DNA of 64,000 nucleotides from Streptomyces sp. NRRL WC-3626 (GTDB lineage Bacteria; Actinomycetota; Actinomycetes; Streptomycetales; Streptomycetaceae): assembly GCF_000718785.1 (NCBI RefSeq), contig NZ_JOCA01000005.1:305916-369915 (forward strand), read 5' to 3'. Below the pieces are notes generated by a model. It searched no databases and was not told the origin of the DNA. It saw nothing but the letters and a program-made list of their open reading frames with translations. This document shows positions 1 through 12,251 of this stretch, in pieces. The position numbers were made by a program, and so were the translations under genes. The first letter of the stretch is position 1, and each line of letters starts with the position of its first letter.

Positions 1-399
<399 letters not shown>

Positions 400-504
400 C
401 CCCGTACGCCGGAATCGGCCGGTCGTCCGGGGGCGGCGGCCCCCGGACTCCACGGGTACAGTGCGGAGAAATCAGCAGACACTCCCGTGTATGAGGCCCC
501 GCAC

Positions 505-1353
505 TTGTTGACGCAGACCACATCCCGGGTCCTCGAACCGAGCGACCTGGACGCCGCCCTCGCCGTCCTCGACCGTGAGCCGGTCGTGAACGCCTTCGTC
601 ACGGCCCGCGTCCGGATCGCGGGCCTCGACCCCTGGCGGCTCGGTGGCGAGATGTGGGGCTGGTACGAAGGCGGCGTACTGACGTCACTGTGCTACGCGG
701 GCGCCAACCTGGTACCCATCTGCGCCACCCCCCGGGCCGTCCGCGCCTTCGCCGACCGCGCCCGCCGGGCCGGCCGCCGCTGCTCCTCCATCGTCGGCCC
801 CGCCGAGGCCACCGCCGCCCTCTGGCGGCTGCTCGAACCCCAGTGGGGCCCGGCCCGTGAGGTCCGCACCCACCAGCCCCTCATGGTCACCGACCGCCTG
901 TCCGAGCACATAGCCCCGGACCCGTACGTCCGCCGCGTCCGCAAGGACGAGCTGGAGGCGATCATGCCGGCGTGCGTGGCCATGTTCACCGAGGAGGTCG
1001 GCATCTCCCCACTGGCCGGCGACGGCGGCCTCCTCTACCAGGCCCGGGTCGCCGAACTCGTCGGCGCCGGCCGCTCCTTCGCCCGCTTCGACGCCGACGG
1101 CCGGGTCGTCTTCAAGGCCGAGATCGGTGCCGCCACCGACCGCGCCTGCCAGATCCAGGGCGTCTGGGTCGCCCCCGAACACCGCGGCAGGGGCGTCGCC
1201 GCCCCCGGCATGGCCGCCGTCCTGCGCTACGCCCTCACCGACGTCGCCCCCGTGGCGAGCCTCTACGTCAACGACTTCAACACCCCCGCCCGCCGGACCT
1301 ACCGCAGGGTGGGCTTCCAGGAGTCGGGCGCCTTCATGAGCGTGCTGTTCTGA
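505..1353 (+). CDS. GNAT family N-acetyltransferase with N-terminal DUF4081-like domain
   Basis: A cytoplasmic acetyltransferase of unknown substrate. The C-terminal GNAT domain shows the acetyl-CoA loop as VAPEHRGRGVAAPGMA, preceded by the beta-strand GVWV and followed by SLYVNDFNTPARRTYRRVGF, the usual alpha4/beta6 segment. The first half resembles the DUF4081 domain often fused to actinobacterial GNATs. I prefer the TTG at 505 because GAGG at 493-496 lies 8 nt before it. A GTG at 487 is an alternative that would add six residues but has no well-placed ribosome site. It follows ispG in the same direction. Confidence 0.85.
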   Translation: MLTQTTSRVLEPSDLDAALAVLDREPVVNAFVTARVRIAGLDPWRLGGEMWGWYEGGVLTSLCYAGANLVPICATPRAVRAFADRARRAGRRCSSIVGPAEATAALWRLLEPQWGPAREVRTHQPLMVTDRLSEHIAPDPYVRRVRKDELEAIMPACVAMFTEEVGISPLAGDGGLLYQARVAELVGAGRSFARFDADGRVVFKAEIGAATDRACQIQGVWVAPEHRGRGVAAPGMAAVLRYALTDVAPVASLYVNDFNTPARRTYRRVGFQESGAFMSVLF

Positions 1354-1380
1354 GCGGGCCCGGCCTGTAGTCTCCCCGGC

Positions 1381-1968
1381 ATGCTGCGCTTTCCCGGTCA
1401 CGGACGCCCAGGGCCCGACGACATCGTGATCGGCCCCCTCGACCTCCCCGGCCATGTCGACGAGGCGCTGGCGGTGCAGGCGCTGGCGTTCGGACTCGGC
1501 CCCGACGAGGTCGCCGTACGCCGCCAGATCGTGCTGCGCCACATGACCCTCCCGGGCGCCCGCGCCTACGGCGCCACCGTCCGGGGCCGGCTGGCCGGCT
1601 TCGTCTACGGCATGCCCAACGACCGCGCCCACTGGTGGTCCACCGTCGTCGAGCCGTATCTGCGGGCCCAGGGCCAGGGCGACTGGCTCGACGACTCCTT
1701 CGTCATCACCGAGCTGCACGTCCACCCCCGTCACCAGAAGCACGGCATCGGCCGCGCCCTGATCACCACCATCACCGACGGCGCCGCCGAGCCCCGCTCG
1801 ATCCTCTCCGCCATCGACATCGAAAGCCCCGCCCGGCACCTGTACCGCTCGCTCGGCTACCGGGACCTCGCCCGCCAGGTGCACTTCCCCAGCGCCCCCC
1901 GGCCCTACGCCGTCATGGGCGCCCCGCTGCCCCTGCTGCGCGGCCGGCCGGCGGCGGACAGCCGCTAA
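1381..1968 (+). CDS. GNAT family N-acetyltransferase
   Basis: A second single-domain GNAT protein of 195 residues, 27 bases after the previous acetyltransferase and probably cotranscribed. The acetyl-CoA binding loop is [13 protein letters not shown], and the later [16 protein letters not shown] segment is the usual GNAT C-terminal strand and helix. The substrate cannot be read from sequence. Together with its neighbour it forms a GNAT pair between ispG and proS, but the two are not obvious duplicates of each other. Confidence 0.85.
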   Translation: MLRFPGHGRPGPDDIVIGPLDLPGHVDEALAVQALAFGLGPDEVAVRRQIVLRHMTLPGARAYGATVRGRLAGFVYGMPNDRAHWWSTVVEPYLRAQGQGDWLDDSFVITELHVHPRHQKHGIGRALITTITDGAAEPRSILSAIDIESPARHLYRSLGYRDLARQVHFPSAPRPYAVMGAPLPLLRGRPAADSR

Positions 1969-2041
1969 CCGATTTCCGCCGTCCCGTCCCGCCCGGCTAA
2001 CCTCCTTGCCATCACCTAGACGCAGCAGGAGTACGAGAGCC

Positions 2042-3742
2042 ATGGCGAAAGCACCGGTCCAGCGCATGTCCCAGTTGATGGCGAAGACGCTGCGCGACGA
2101 CCCGGCGGACGCCGAGGTCCTCAGCCACAAGCTGCTGGTCCGCGCCGGCTATGTGCGCCGCACCGCCGCCGGCCTGTGGAGCTGGCTGCCCCTCGGCAAG
2201 AAGGTCCTCGCCAACGTCGAGCGCGTCGTGCGCGAGGAGATGGACGCCATCGGCGCCCAGGAGGTGCTGCTCCCCGCCCTGCTGCCGCGTGAGCCCTACG
2301 ACGCCACCGGCCGCTGGGACGAGTACGGCCCCGAGCTGTTCCGCCTCCAGGACCGCAAGGGCGGCGACTACCTCCTCGGCCCCACCCACGAGGAGATCTT
2401 CACCCTGATGGTGAAGGACCAGGCGTCCTCCTACAAGGACCTGCCGGTCATCCTCTACCAGATCCAGTCCAAGTTCCGCGACGAGGCCCGCCCCCGCGCC
2501 GGCATCCTGCGCGGCCGCGAGTTCCTGATGAAGGACTCCTACTCCTTCGACCTCGAGGACGAGGGCCTGGCGAAGTCGTACGCCCTGCACCGCCAGGCGT
2601 ACCAGCGGGTCTTCGAGCGCCTGGGCCTCGACTACCGCATCTGCGCGGCCACCGCCGGTGCCATGGGCGGCTCCAAGTCCGAGGAGTTCCTCGCGCCCGC
2701 CGAGGCCGGCGAGGACACCTTCGCCGACTGCCCGAACTGCGACTTCGCCGCCAACACCGAGGCGGTCGCCCACGAGCTGAAGCCCGTCGACGCCGCCGGG
2801 GTCCCGGCCGCCGAGGACATCCCCACGCCCGACACCCCCACCATCGAGACCCTCGCCGCGTCCCTCGGCGTCGAGGCCTCGGCCACGCTGAAGAACCTGC
2901 TGGTCAAGGTCGACGGCGAGATCGTCGCCGTGGGCGTGCCCGGTGACCGCGAGGTCGACATGGACAAGGTCGAGGCGCACTTCGCCCCGGCCGTCGTGGA
3001 GATGGTGACCGAGGCGGACTTCATCGCCCGCCCCGACCTGGTGCGCGGCTACGTCGGCCCGCAGGGCCTGGACAAGGTGAAGTACATCGCCGACCCGCGC
3101 GTGGCCCCGGGCACCGCCTGGATCACGGGCGCCAACAAGGCCGGCACCCACGCGAAGAACGTGGTCGCGGGCCGCGACTTCGAGGCCGACGAGTACGTCG
3201 ACGTGGTCGTGGTGCGGGAGGGCGACCCCTGCCCCCGGTGCGGCACGGGACTGCGGCTGGACCGCGCCATCGAGATCGGGCACATCTTCCAGCTGGGCCG
3301 CAAGTACGCCGACGCCCTCAAGCTCGACGTCCTCGGCCAGAACGGCAAGCCGACCCGCGTCACCATGGGTTCCTACGGCATCGGCGTCTCCCGCGCGGTG
3401 GCGGCCCTCGCCGAGCAGACCGCCGACGACAAGGGGCTGTGCTGGCCCGCCGAGGTCGCCCCGGCCGACGTCCACGTGGTCGCCGCCGGCAAGGCCCTGC
3501 AGACCGAACTGGCCCTGGACGTCTCCGAGAAGCTGTCCGCCGCGGGTCTCCGCGTCCTGGTCGACGACCGCGCGGGCGTCTCCCCGGGCGTGAAGTTCAC
3601 CGACTCGGAGCTGATCGGTGTCCCGCAGATCCTGGTCGCGGGCCGCCGCGCCGCCGAGGGCGTCGTCGAGCTCAAGGACCGCCGCACCGGCGAGCGCGAG
3701 GAGTTGACGGTCGACGAGGCGGTGTCCCGCCTGACGGCCTGA
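2042..3742 (+). CDS. proS: prolyl-tRNA synthetase, bacterial type
   Basis: A class II aminoacyl-tRNA synthetase that charges tRNA-Pro in the cytoplasm; 566 residues, normal for the bacterial type. Motif 2 is visible as [21 protein letters not shown] and motif 3 as [16 protein letters not shown]. Between them lies the editing (INS) domain, with the [12 protein letters not shown] segment before it. The C-terminal anticodon-binding domain ends in [12 protein letters not shown]. The ATG at 2042 is chosen because AGCAGGAG sits about 10 nt upstream; a TTG further up would add residues that do not belong to the family. Confidence 0.97.
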   Translation: MAKAPVQRMSQLMAKTLRDDPADAEVLSHKLLVRAGYVRRTAAGLWSWLPLGKKVLANVERVVREEMDAIGAQEVLLPALLPREPYDATGRWDEYGPELFRLQDRKGGDYLLGPTHEEIFTLMVKDQASSYKDLPVILYQIQSKFRDEARPRAGILRGREFLMKDSYSFDLEDEGLAKSYALHRQAYQRVFERLGLDYRICAATAGAMGGSKSEEFLAPAEAGEDTFADCPNCDFAANTEAVAHELKPVDAAGVPAAEDIPTPDTPTIETLAASLGVEASATLKNLLVKVDGEIVAVGVPGDREVDMDKVEAHFAPAVVEMVTEADFIARPDLVRGYVGPQGLDKVKYIADPRVAPGTAWITGANKAGTHAKNVVAGRDFEADEYVDVVVVREGDPCPRCGTGLRLDRAIEIGHIFQLGRKYADALKLDVLGQNGKPTRVTMGSYGIGVSRAVAALAEQTADDKGLCWPAEVAPADVHVVAAGKALQTELALDVSEKLSAAGLRVLVDDRAGVSPGVKFTDSELIGVPQILVAGRRAAEGVVELKDRRTGEREELTVDEAVSRLTA

Positions 3743-3761
3743 CGGCCTGACCCGACCTGTC

Positions 3762-3810
3762 GCCCGGCGTCGACGGGGCCCCGTACGGGCGGGCCCCGTC
3801 GACGCCGGGC
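3762..3810. terminator. bidirectional terminator hairpin between proS and the kinase-like gene
   Basis: A perfect 20-bp inverted repeat (arms 3762-3781 and 3791-3810) with a 9-nt loop lies between two genes that converge on it. No T-run follows, which is normal for Streptomyces terminators. Confidence 0.8.
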
Positions 3811-3889
3811 GTCTTGCTGGGGCGTGGTGCCGGGGGTGGGTTCACTCGCCGGCGTTTGCCGGGTGCCGCTGCGCCCACCCGTGCCGCCC

Positions 3890-3943
3890 CAGCGGCACGA
3901 TTGCCCGCAGCTGGGGAGCCCAGCGGCACGGTTGCCCGCAGCT
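3890..3943. repeat. two copies of a 23-nt intergenic repeat
   Basis: Positions 3890-3912 and 3921-3943 are the same 23-nt sequence with one mismatch, separated by 8 nt. It contains CAGCGGCACG and TTGCCCGCAGCT. It lies in the non-coding space after the terminator and looks like the short intergenic repeats scattered through Streptomyces genomes. That resemblance is from memory. Confidence 0.6.
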
Positions 3944-3955
3944 CGCCCCTGGGTC

Positions 3956-4858
3956 CTACAGCCAGCCCGCGAACTCCAGCAGCAGTTCCGCGTCCTGTTC
4001 GCGGCCCACGCGGCGGGCCCGTACACCCGATTCCACCGCGCGGAACAGGGTCCAGCCGCGCAGGCGTTCGCGGTCGACCTCCAGGGACTCCGCCAGGCGC
4101 TTCACCCGGCGTCGCGTCGTCGACGCACCCGACGTCTGCGCGATGAGGTCCTCCACTCGGTCACGGACCAGCCGCGCCAGGTCGAACGCGTGCTCACCGA
4201 CCACCGGATCCGGCCCCACCGCCAGCCACGGCGTGCGCTCCCCGCCCAGCACCTTGCTCTGCCGGAACGTCCCGTGCAGCAGCCGGTGCTCGGGCGGCGC
4301 CGCCACCAGCTCCTCCCGGGCCGTCAGCGCGGCCTCCACCAGCGGTGCCACCTCCGGATCGGCCGCCGCGCTCGCCCGCATCGCCCGTGCCTGCCGCTCC
4401 GTGCGCTCGGTCACCGTCTCGAAGCCGTGCTCCTGCGGCGGGTCCACCCAGAGCCGGCGCAGCGTCCCGGCCGCCTCCAGCAGCGCCTTCGCCTCCGGCA
4501 ACGAGCGCACCGACACATCCGGATGCAGCCGCTCGAGCAGCAGAACACCCTCCGCGGCGGAGGCCGGCTCCAGCAACTGCACCGCTCCCCGGCCGCCCCA
4601 GTGGGCCAGCGCCGCCCGCTCGGCCTCCGGGCGGGCCCGGCGCGGGGCCAGCTTCAGCACGGCGGGCGTGCCGTCGGCCGTACGCACCAGCACCACCAGG
4701 CTGCTGCGGCCGCCCGGCACCTGCACCCGCTCCACGGTCAACTCGCGCTGTGCCACGGCCTCGCGCGCCGTCTCCGGCAGCCTCTCCAGCCAGTCGTCGC
4801 CCTCCGGCGCCGTCTCACCGAGCGCCCTCACCAGACGCTTCGGCGGTTCGAAAACCAT
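3956..4858 (-). CDS. aminoglycoside phosphotransferase-fold protein, probably a pseudokinase
   Basis: A 300-residue protein with the layout of the streptomycin/hydroxyurea-type small-molecule kinases: an N-lobe with the ATP-binding lysine in AVLKLAPR (about K69) and a C-lobe ending in GPDPVVGEHAFDLARLVRD (about 214-232). The catalytic loop, normally HGDxxxxN, reads HGTFRQSK (195-202), so the catalytic Asp is Thr and the Mg-binding Asn is missing. The later Asp of the DPxPVVG motif is also changed to Gly. If the fold is right it probably cannot transfer phosphate. It converges on proS, and no resistance role should be inferred. Confidence 0.75.
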   Translation of the reverse strand: MVFEPPKRLVRALGETAPEGDDWLERLPETAREAVAQRELTVERVQVPGGRSSLVVLVRTADGTPAVLKLAPRRARPEAERAALAHWGGRGAVQLLEPASAAEGVLLLERLHPDVSVRSLPEAKALLEAAGTLRRLWVDPPQEHGFETVTERTERQARAMRASAAADPEVAPLVEAALTAREELVAAPPEHRLLHGTFRQSKVLGGERTPWLAVGPDPVVGEHAFDLARLVRDRVEDLIAQTSGASTTRRRVKRLAESLEVDRERLRGWTLFRAVESGVRARRVGREQDAELLLEFAGWL

Positions 4859-4900
4859 GCGCGAGTCGTTCCCTTCCTGCTCTACGCGGGGCCCGCCCCG

Positions 4901-5380
4901 TCAGGCCGACGGCGCCGGGGTCCCCGAAGCCGTACCGCTCCGCTCGGCGAGCCCAGGGAAGGGTACGCTCCCGCCGCTCCAGCGGACCGACCGCACCGCC
5001 GCCTCCCGCATCGCCTCGGCGGCCCCCCGGCGCCGCTCACCCTCGCTCGCCCGCACCAGATCGCCGTAGACCCCCGCCACGCGGTCCTCCAGCCGCGCCG
5101 CCAGCCGGACCGCCGACGCCGCGTCCGTCACCTGGAACGGCAGCGCGTAGCCCGCGGCGGCGGCGACGGGTTCGGCCCCCGTGTCCGCGACCGCGCGGAC
5201 CAGCGCGTCCCTGCGCGCCCGGTGCGCGTCGTACGCCGTCCGCGCCTCCGTGCGCCGCCCCTCGCCGATCCGGCCGCCGACGACGCCGTAGCCGTACACC
5301 GCCGCGTGCTCCGCCGCCAGGGCCGCCTGGAGCGCCCGCAGTTCCCCGTCCTTCGCCTCGCGTGTCCCGCCCACCGTCAT
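4901..5380 (-). CDS. ferritin-like domain protein (DUF4439 type)
   Basis: A 159-residue, all-helical protein. The segment LRALQAALAAEHAAVYGYGVVGG near the N-terminus, with E and H spaced as in ferritin-like four-helix bundles, and the later TAYDAHRARRDAL helix fit the DUF4439 family. No reaction is known to me. Its ATG overlaps the stop of the upstream lipoprotein gene (ATGA), so the two are translationally coupled and probably work together. Confidence 0.75.
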   Translation of the reverse strand: MTVGGTREAKDGELRALQAALAAEHAAVYGYGVVGGRIGEGRRTEARTAYDAHRARRDALVRAVADTGAEPVAAAAGYALPFQVTDAASAVRLAARLEDRVAGVYGDLVRASEGERRRGAAEAMREAAVRSVRWSGGSVPFPGLAERSGTASGTPAPSA

Positions 5381-5898
5381 ACCTCCGTCAGCAGATACAC
5401 GTGCGCGGCGCCGGCCGCCGCGACCGAGGCCAGCAGCCGGGCCAGTTCGCCCGGAGCGTCGAGGAGCTCCTTCTCGCGCCGGCCCGCGATCTCCCGCTCG
5501 GCGGCGGCGAGTCCGGCGAGGGCGTCCTTCTCCTTCGCCGGCACGACCGGTGCGGGAGAAGGGGAGGCCGGAGCGGAGGCGGACGGCGACGGCGACGGCT
5601 GCGCCGTGTCCCCGAACGCCTCCGCGTGCCGTACGACCTCCGCGCGCAGCGGATCGAGCCGCGCCGCCAGCTTCGGATGCGCGGCCACCACCGCGCCGTA
5701 CCGCGCGGCCAGTTCCCTGCTGTCCCGGGCCGCACGCGCGCGTGCCCGGTCGGCGGCCGAGGGACCGCTGCCGGCGGGGGCGCCGGAATCCCCCGACCCG
5801 GCGGAACAGCCCGCCGCCAGCAGGGCCGCCGGGGCGGCGGCGAGCAGACTCCTTCTGCGCGGCCCCGAACGGGCGCGCGGAGACAAGGGGAACGACAC
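5377..5898 (-). CDS. lipoprotein with twin-arginine signal, function unknown
   Basis: A 173-residue exported protein. It begins with a basic region containing PRRRS, a hydrophobic stretch and the lipobox LAAGC, so it is probably a Tat-route lipoprotein. The rest is helical, rich in Ala, Arg and Glu, with a Pro/Ser/Ala linker in the middle. The GTG at 5898 is chosen because the signal peptide begins there and CGAGGAC lies upstream. It overlaps the ferritin-like gene by 4 bases. The divergent rimP gene begins about 200 bases away. Confidence 0.75.
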   Translation of the reverse strand: MSFPLSPRARSGPRRRSLLAAAPAALLAAGCSAGSGDSGAPAGSGPSAADRARARAARDSRELAARYGAVVAAHPKLAARLDPLRAEVVRHAEAFGDTAQPSPSPSASAPASPSPAPVVPAKEKDALAGLAAAEREIAGRREKELLDAPGELARLLASVAAAGAAHVYLLTEV

Positions 5899-6102
5899 GG
5901 CAGACGTCCTCGGGGGGCTCGTACGAACACAGCGACGAAAAGGAGGCCGGGGCCCGTGATCACCGTACCCGTGCGCCCGCGCGCAGGCCCCCAGCGGCAC
6001 CCTCCGTGACCGGTGGACGGCAACACCCTCCGCGACCGGATACCCTTTGACCAGACACGCGCACCGTCCCACAACAGCACACGCGGCCGAGGAGTCACCC
6101 GG

Positions 6103-6603
6103 ATGAGCACCACCCAGAGCGAGAGGCTTCGAGAACTTCTGGAACCGCTCGTCAGCTCCCAGGGCCTGGATCTCGAAGAGATCGCCGTGGACGCGGTCGG
6201 CCGCAAGCGTGTGCTGCGTGTCGTCGTCGACTCCGACACCGGAGCGGACCTCGACCGGATCGCCGATGTGAGCCGCGCGCTCTCGGCGAAGCTCGACGAG
6301 ACGGACGCCATGGGCAGCGGGGAGTACACCCTCGAGGTCGGAACCCCCGGCGCGGAACGCCTGCTCACCGAGCACCGGCACTACACGCGAGCCACCGGCC
6401 GCCTGGTCCGGTTCCAGCTCGCCGAGGGCGGCGAACTGACGGCCAGGATCCTCACGACCGACGACGAGGGCCTCGACCTCGAGGTGCCCGGGGTGAAGGG
6501 CCGCAAGCCCACCGCCCGCAGACTCGCCTTCGCCGACATCACCCGCGCGCGCGTACAGGTCGAGTTCAACCGCAAGGACAACGAGAAGGAAGAGGAGGCA
6601 TAA
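6103..6603 (+). CDS. rimP: ribosome maturation factor RimP
   Basis: RimP assists assembly of the 30S subunit. The 166-residue protein shows the N-terminal domain with LELLE..GLDLEEI-type start and [19 protein letters not shown], then [18 protein letters not shown], the RimP hallmark (YxLEVSSPGxxRPL in other bacteria), and a C-terminal SH3-like domain. The ATG at 6103 has GGCCGAGGAG upstream. It opens the rimP-nusA-ylxR-infB operon; the nusA start follows its stop by 2 bases. Confidence 0.95.
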   Translation: MSTTQSERLRELLEPLVSSQGLDLEEIAVDAVGRKRVLRVVVDSDTGADLDRIADVSRALSAKLDETDAMGSGEYTLEVGTPGAERLLTEHRHYTRATGRLVRFQLAEGGELTARILTTDDEGLDLEVPGVKGRKPTARRLAFADITRARVQVEFNRKDNEKEEEA

Positions 6604-6605
6604 CC

Positions 6606-7592
6606 GTGGACATCGACATGAGTGCACTTCGGCTCTTGGTGCGGGAGAAGGAGATCTCTCTCCCCCTGCTGGTCGAAGCGATCGAGTCGGCCCTCCTCAT
6701 CGCCTATCACCGCACCGAGGGAAGCCGCCGCCGCGCGCGCGTGGAGCTCGACCGGGAGACCGGTCATGTGACCGTGTGGGCGAAGGAGGACCCCGACGAC
6801 CTCGAGGAGGGCCAGGAGGCCCGCGAGTTCGACGACACCCCGTCCGGCTTCGGCCGTATCGCCGCCACCACGGCCAAGCAGGTCATCCTGCAGCGCCTGC
6901 GCGACGCCGAGGACGACGCGACGCTCGGCGAGTACGCGGGGCGCGAGGGCGACATCGTCACCGGCGTGGTCCAGCAGGGCCGCGACCCGAAGAACGTACT
7001 GGTCGACATCGGCAAGCTGGAGGCCATCCTGCCGGTGCAGGAGCAGGTCCCCGGCGAGACCTATCCGCACGGCATGCGGCTGCGCAGTTATGTCGTCAGG
7101 GTGGCCAAGGGGGTGCGCGGCCCGTCCGTCACCCTCTCGCGCACGCACCCCAACCTGGTGAAGAAGCTCTTCGCCCTGGAGGTGCCGGAGATCGCCGACG
7201 GCTCCGTGGAGATCTCCGCGATCGCCCGCGAGGCCGGCCACCGCACCAAGATCGCCGTACGCTCCACCCGCTCGGGCCTGAACGCCAAGGGAGCCTGCAT
7301 CGGCCCCATGGGCGGCCGGGTGCGCAATGTGATGGGCGAGCTGAACGGCGAGAAGATCGACATCGTCGACTGGTCCGACGACCCGGCCGAGATGGTGGCG
7401 AACGCCCTGTCGCCGGCCCGGGTCTCCAGGGTGGACATCGTCGACATGGCCGCCCGCTCCGCCCGGGTCATCGTGCCGGACTACCAGCTGTCCCTGGCGA
7501 TCGGCAAGGAGGGGCAGAACGCCCGTCTCGCCGCCCGTCTGACCGGCTGGCGGATCGACATCCGCCCGGACACGGAACAGACCGGGGAATAG
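6606..7592 (+). CDS. nusA: transcription termination/antitermination factor NusA
   Basis: NusA binds RNA polymerase and nascent RNA to control pausing and termination. The 328-residue protein has the N-terminal polymerase-binding domain, an S1 domain (around [22 protein letters not shown]), and two KH domains, the second with [17 protein letters not shown]. It lacks the C-terminal acidic repeats of E. coli NusA, as is usual in actinobacteria. The GTG at 6606 directly follows rimP. Confidence 0.97.
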   Translation: MDIDMSALRLLVREKEISLPLLVEAIESALLIAYHRTEGSRRRARVELDRETGHVTVWAKEDPDDLEEGQEAREFDDTPSGFGRIAATTAKQVILQRLRDAEDDATLGEYAGREGDIVTGVVQQGRDPKNVLVDIGKLEAILPVQEQVPGETYPHGMRLRSYVVRVAKGVRGPSVTLSRTHPNLVKKLFALEVPEIADGSVEISAIAREAGHRTKIAVRSTRSGLNAKGACIGPMGGRVRNVMGELNGEKIDIVDWSDDPAEMVANALSPARVSRVDIVDMAARSARVIVPDYQLSLAIGKEGQNARLAARLTGWRIDIRPDTEQTGE

Positions 7593-7694
7593 ATCCAAGC
7601 CGCGGCTCGCTGAGATCACGACAGCTTTGCGCGCGGCAAGTGTTCGATTCTTGCCCCAAAGGGGTGAGGTCGGTCCGGGGAGGTAGACTGAGCA

Positions 7695-7976
7695 GTGTCT
7701 GGCCGGACACGTGCTGGCGTATGCCCTGAGCGCACCTGCGTGGGGTGCCGGGAGCGAGCGGTCAAGAGCGAGCTGTTGCGCATCGTGGTGATCGAGGACG
7801 CGTGCGTCCCCGATCCTCGCGGTACGCTGCCCGGCCGGGGTGCGTATGTGCACCCCGTCCCGGTCTGTCTCGACCAGGCGGTGCGCCGCAGGGCGTTCCC
7901 ACGGGCGCTCCGCGTCCCGGGACCGCTCGACGTAAAGGCGTTGCGCCACTACGTCGAGCAGGCACAAGGTTGCTGA
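7695..7976 (+). CDS. ylxR: YlxR/DUF448 RNA-binding protein (RnpM family)
   Basis: A 93-residue protein of the YlxR family, found almost always between nusA and infB. It contains CVGCRERAVKSELLRIV, LPGRGAYVHP and a C-terminal RRRAFPRALR segment, all characteristic. Recent work links the family to RNase P regulation in Firmicutes; whether that holds here is unknown. The GTG at 7695 gives the expected N-terminus before PERTCVGC. Confidence 0.93.
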   Translation: MSGRTRAGVCPERTCVGCRERAVKSELLRIVVIEDACVPDPRGTLPGRGAYVHPVPVCLDQAVRRRAFPRALRVPGPLDVKALRHYVEQAQGC

Positions 7977-8080
7977 GCAGCGGCTTCACGCCGGCTGGAC
8001 AGGCAACACGCACGAACATGCCGTACGGAACAAGCCGTGCGGTCTGGTACCTCGCGAGTCGAAAGCAGGTCGAGATTGCG

Positions 8081-8123
8081 ATGAGCACTCGATGAGTACG
8101 CGATGAGTACGCCCATGAACTAG
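8081..8123 (+). promoter_or_regulatory. three ATGA-overlapping mini-ORFs in the infB leader
   Basis: Three tiny frames follow each other, each ATG overlapping the previous TGA: ATG 8081 encodes MSTR then stop, ATG 8092 encodes MSTR then stop, ATG 8103 encodes MSTPMN and ends at TAG 8121-8123. They arise from an 11-nt near-repeat containing GATGAGTACG. They end 38 bases before the infB start and could modulate ribosome entry. Whether they are translated is not known. Confidence 0.45.
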
Positions 8124-8161
8124 CGACGGTCCGGACGCAACCCGGACCTCAGAGGAGCGAA

Positions 8162-11245
<3,084 letters not shown>

Positions 11246-11261
11246 CACCCCACGGTGCGTA

Positions 11262-11297
11262 CCGGCCGGCGGGACCCACCCGGGTCCCGCCGGCCGG
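11262..11297 (+). terminator. terminator after infB
   Basis: A perfect 16-bp stem (11262-11277 and 11282-11297) with a 4-nt loop starts 16 bases after the infB stop. It probably ends the nusA-infB transcript or lowers readthrough into the next genes. Confidence 0.8.
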
Positions 11298-11458
11298 CGC
11301 GTCTGTGCGTGAAGGCCCGCAGGTCAGGCCTTCGGCGCCGGCCGGCGGACACAATATCCGTCGATCGGCGCACCCCCTTCGATGTACGGTTCTGATGTCC
11401 CCGCCCACCACGGACGGCGGGGCCGTCGATCCCGTACCGGCGGGTGAACCGGTTGTAC

Positions 11459-11752
11459 ATGTATGTGGGGACGCTGTCCTTCGACCTCCTCCTCGGTGAC
11501 GTACATTCGCTGAAGGAGAAGCGCTCCGTCGTCCGCCCGATCGTCGCCGAGCTCCAGCGCAAGTACGCGGTGAGCGCGGCCGAGGTGGATCACATGGACC
11601 TCCATCGCAGGGCCGTCATCGGCCTCGCCATGGTGTCCGGCGACGCGGCGCACCTGACCGACGTGCTGGACCGGTGCGAGCGGCTGGTCGCCGGGCGCCC
11701 CGAGGTGGAGCTGCTGTCCGTCAGGCGGCGCTTCCACGGCGAAGACGACTGA
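11459..11752 (+). CDS. DUF503 family protein
   Basis: A 97-residue protein of unknown function. DUF503 proteins (YlxP in Bacillus) lie next to rbfA in many genomes. The segment DLLLGDVHSLKEKRSVVRPI is the family signature, and the fold is thought to be ferredoxin-like. The ATG at 11459 gives the usual N-terminus MYVGTLSF; a GTG at 11444 would add five residues. It precedes rbfA by 49 bases. Confidence 0.88.
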   Translation: MYVGTLSFDLLLGDVHSLKEKRSVVRPIVAELQRKYAVSAAEVDHMDLHRRAVIGLAMVSGDAAHLTDVLDRCERLVAGRPEVELLSVRRRFHGEDD

Positions 11753-11801
11753 CGACCACAGCCCAGAGATACGCAGACAGGAAAGAACGGGAGACGGACC
11801 A

Positions 11802-12251
11802 GTGGCCGACAACGCGCGGGCGAAAAGGCTGGCGGACCTCATCCGGGAGGTGGTGGCCCAGAAGCTGCAGCGCGGGATCAAGGACCCGCGGCTCGGCTCG
11901 CACGTCACCATCACGGACACCCGGGTCACGGGTGACCTCCGGGAGGCGACCGTCTTCTACACGGTGTACGGGGACGACGAGGAGCGCACGGCCGCCGCGG
12001 CGGGCCTGGAGAGCGCCAAGGGCATCCTGCGCTCCGAGGTGGGCCGGGCGGCCGGTGTGAAGTTCACACCGACGCTGGCCTTCGTCATGGACGCGCTCCC
12101 GGACACGGCACGCAACATCGAGGACCTCCTCGACCGGGCGCGCCAGTCCGACGAGAAGGTGCGCGAGGCGTCCGCGGGCGCCTCGTACGCCGGTGACGCC
12201 GACCCGTACCGCAAGCCGGAAGACGACGAGACGGACGACACCGCCGAATGA
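11802..12251 (+). CDS. rbfA: 30S ribosome-binding factor RbfA
   Basis: RbfA binds the 30S subunit during late maturation of 16S rRNA. The 149-residue protein has the KH-like fold signature: RLADLIREVVAQKLQRGIKDPRLG at the N-terminus, VTITDTRVTGDLREATVFY in the middle and RNIEDLLDRAR near the end, followed by an acidic tail. The GTG at 11802 is the family start. Its stop overlaps the ATG of truB by four bases. Confidence 0.96.
   Translation: MADNARAKRLADLIREVVAQKLQRGIKDPRLGSHVTITDTRVTGDLREATVFYTVYGDDEERTAAAAGLESAKGILRSEVGRAAGVKFTPTLAFVMDALPDTARNIEDLLDRARQSDEKVREASAGASYAGDADPYRKPEDDETDDTAE

Noticed and set aside
685..2130. Long minus-strand frame opposite the acetyltransferase genes
   Set aside because: It is the antisense shadow of GC-rich coding DNA, with repetitive Gly/Ala/Asp composition and no family signature.
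3956..4858. Antibiotic-resistance phosphotransferase
   Set aside because: The catalytic Asp and Asn are missing, so resistance activity is not supported.
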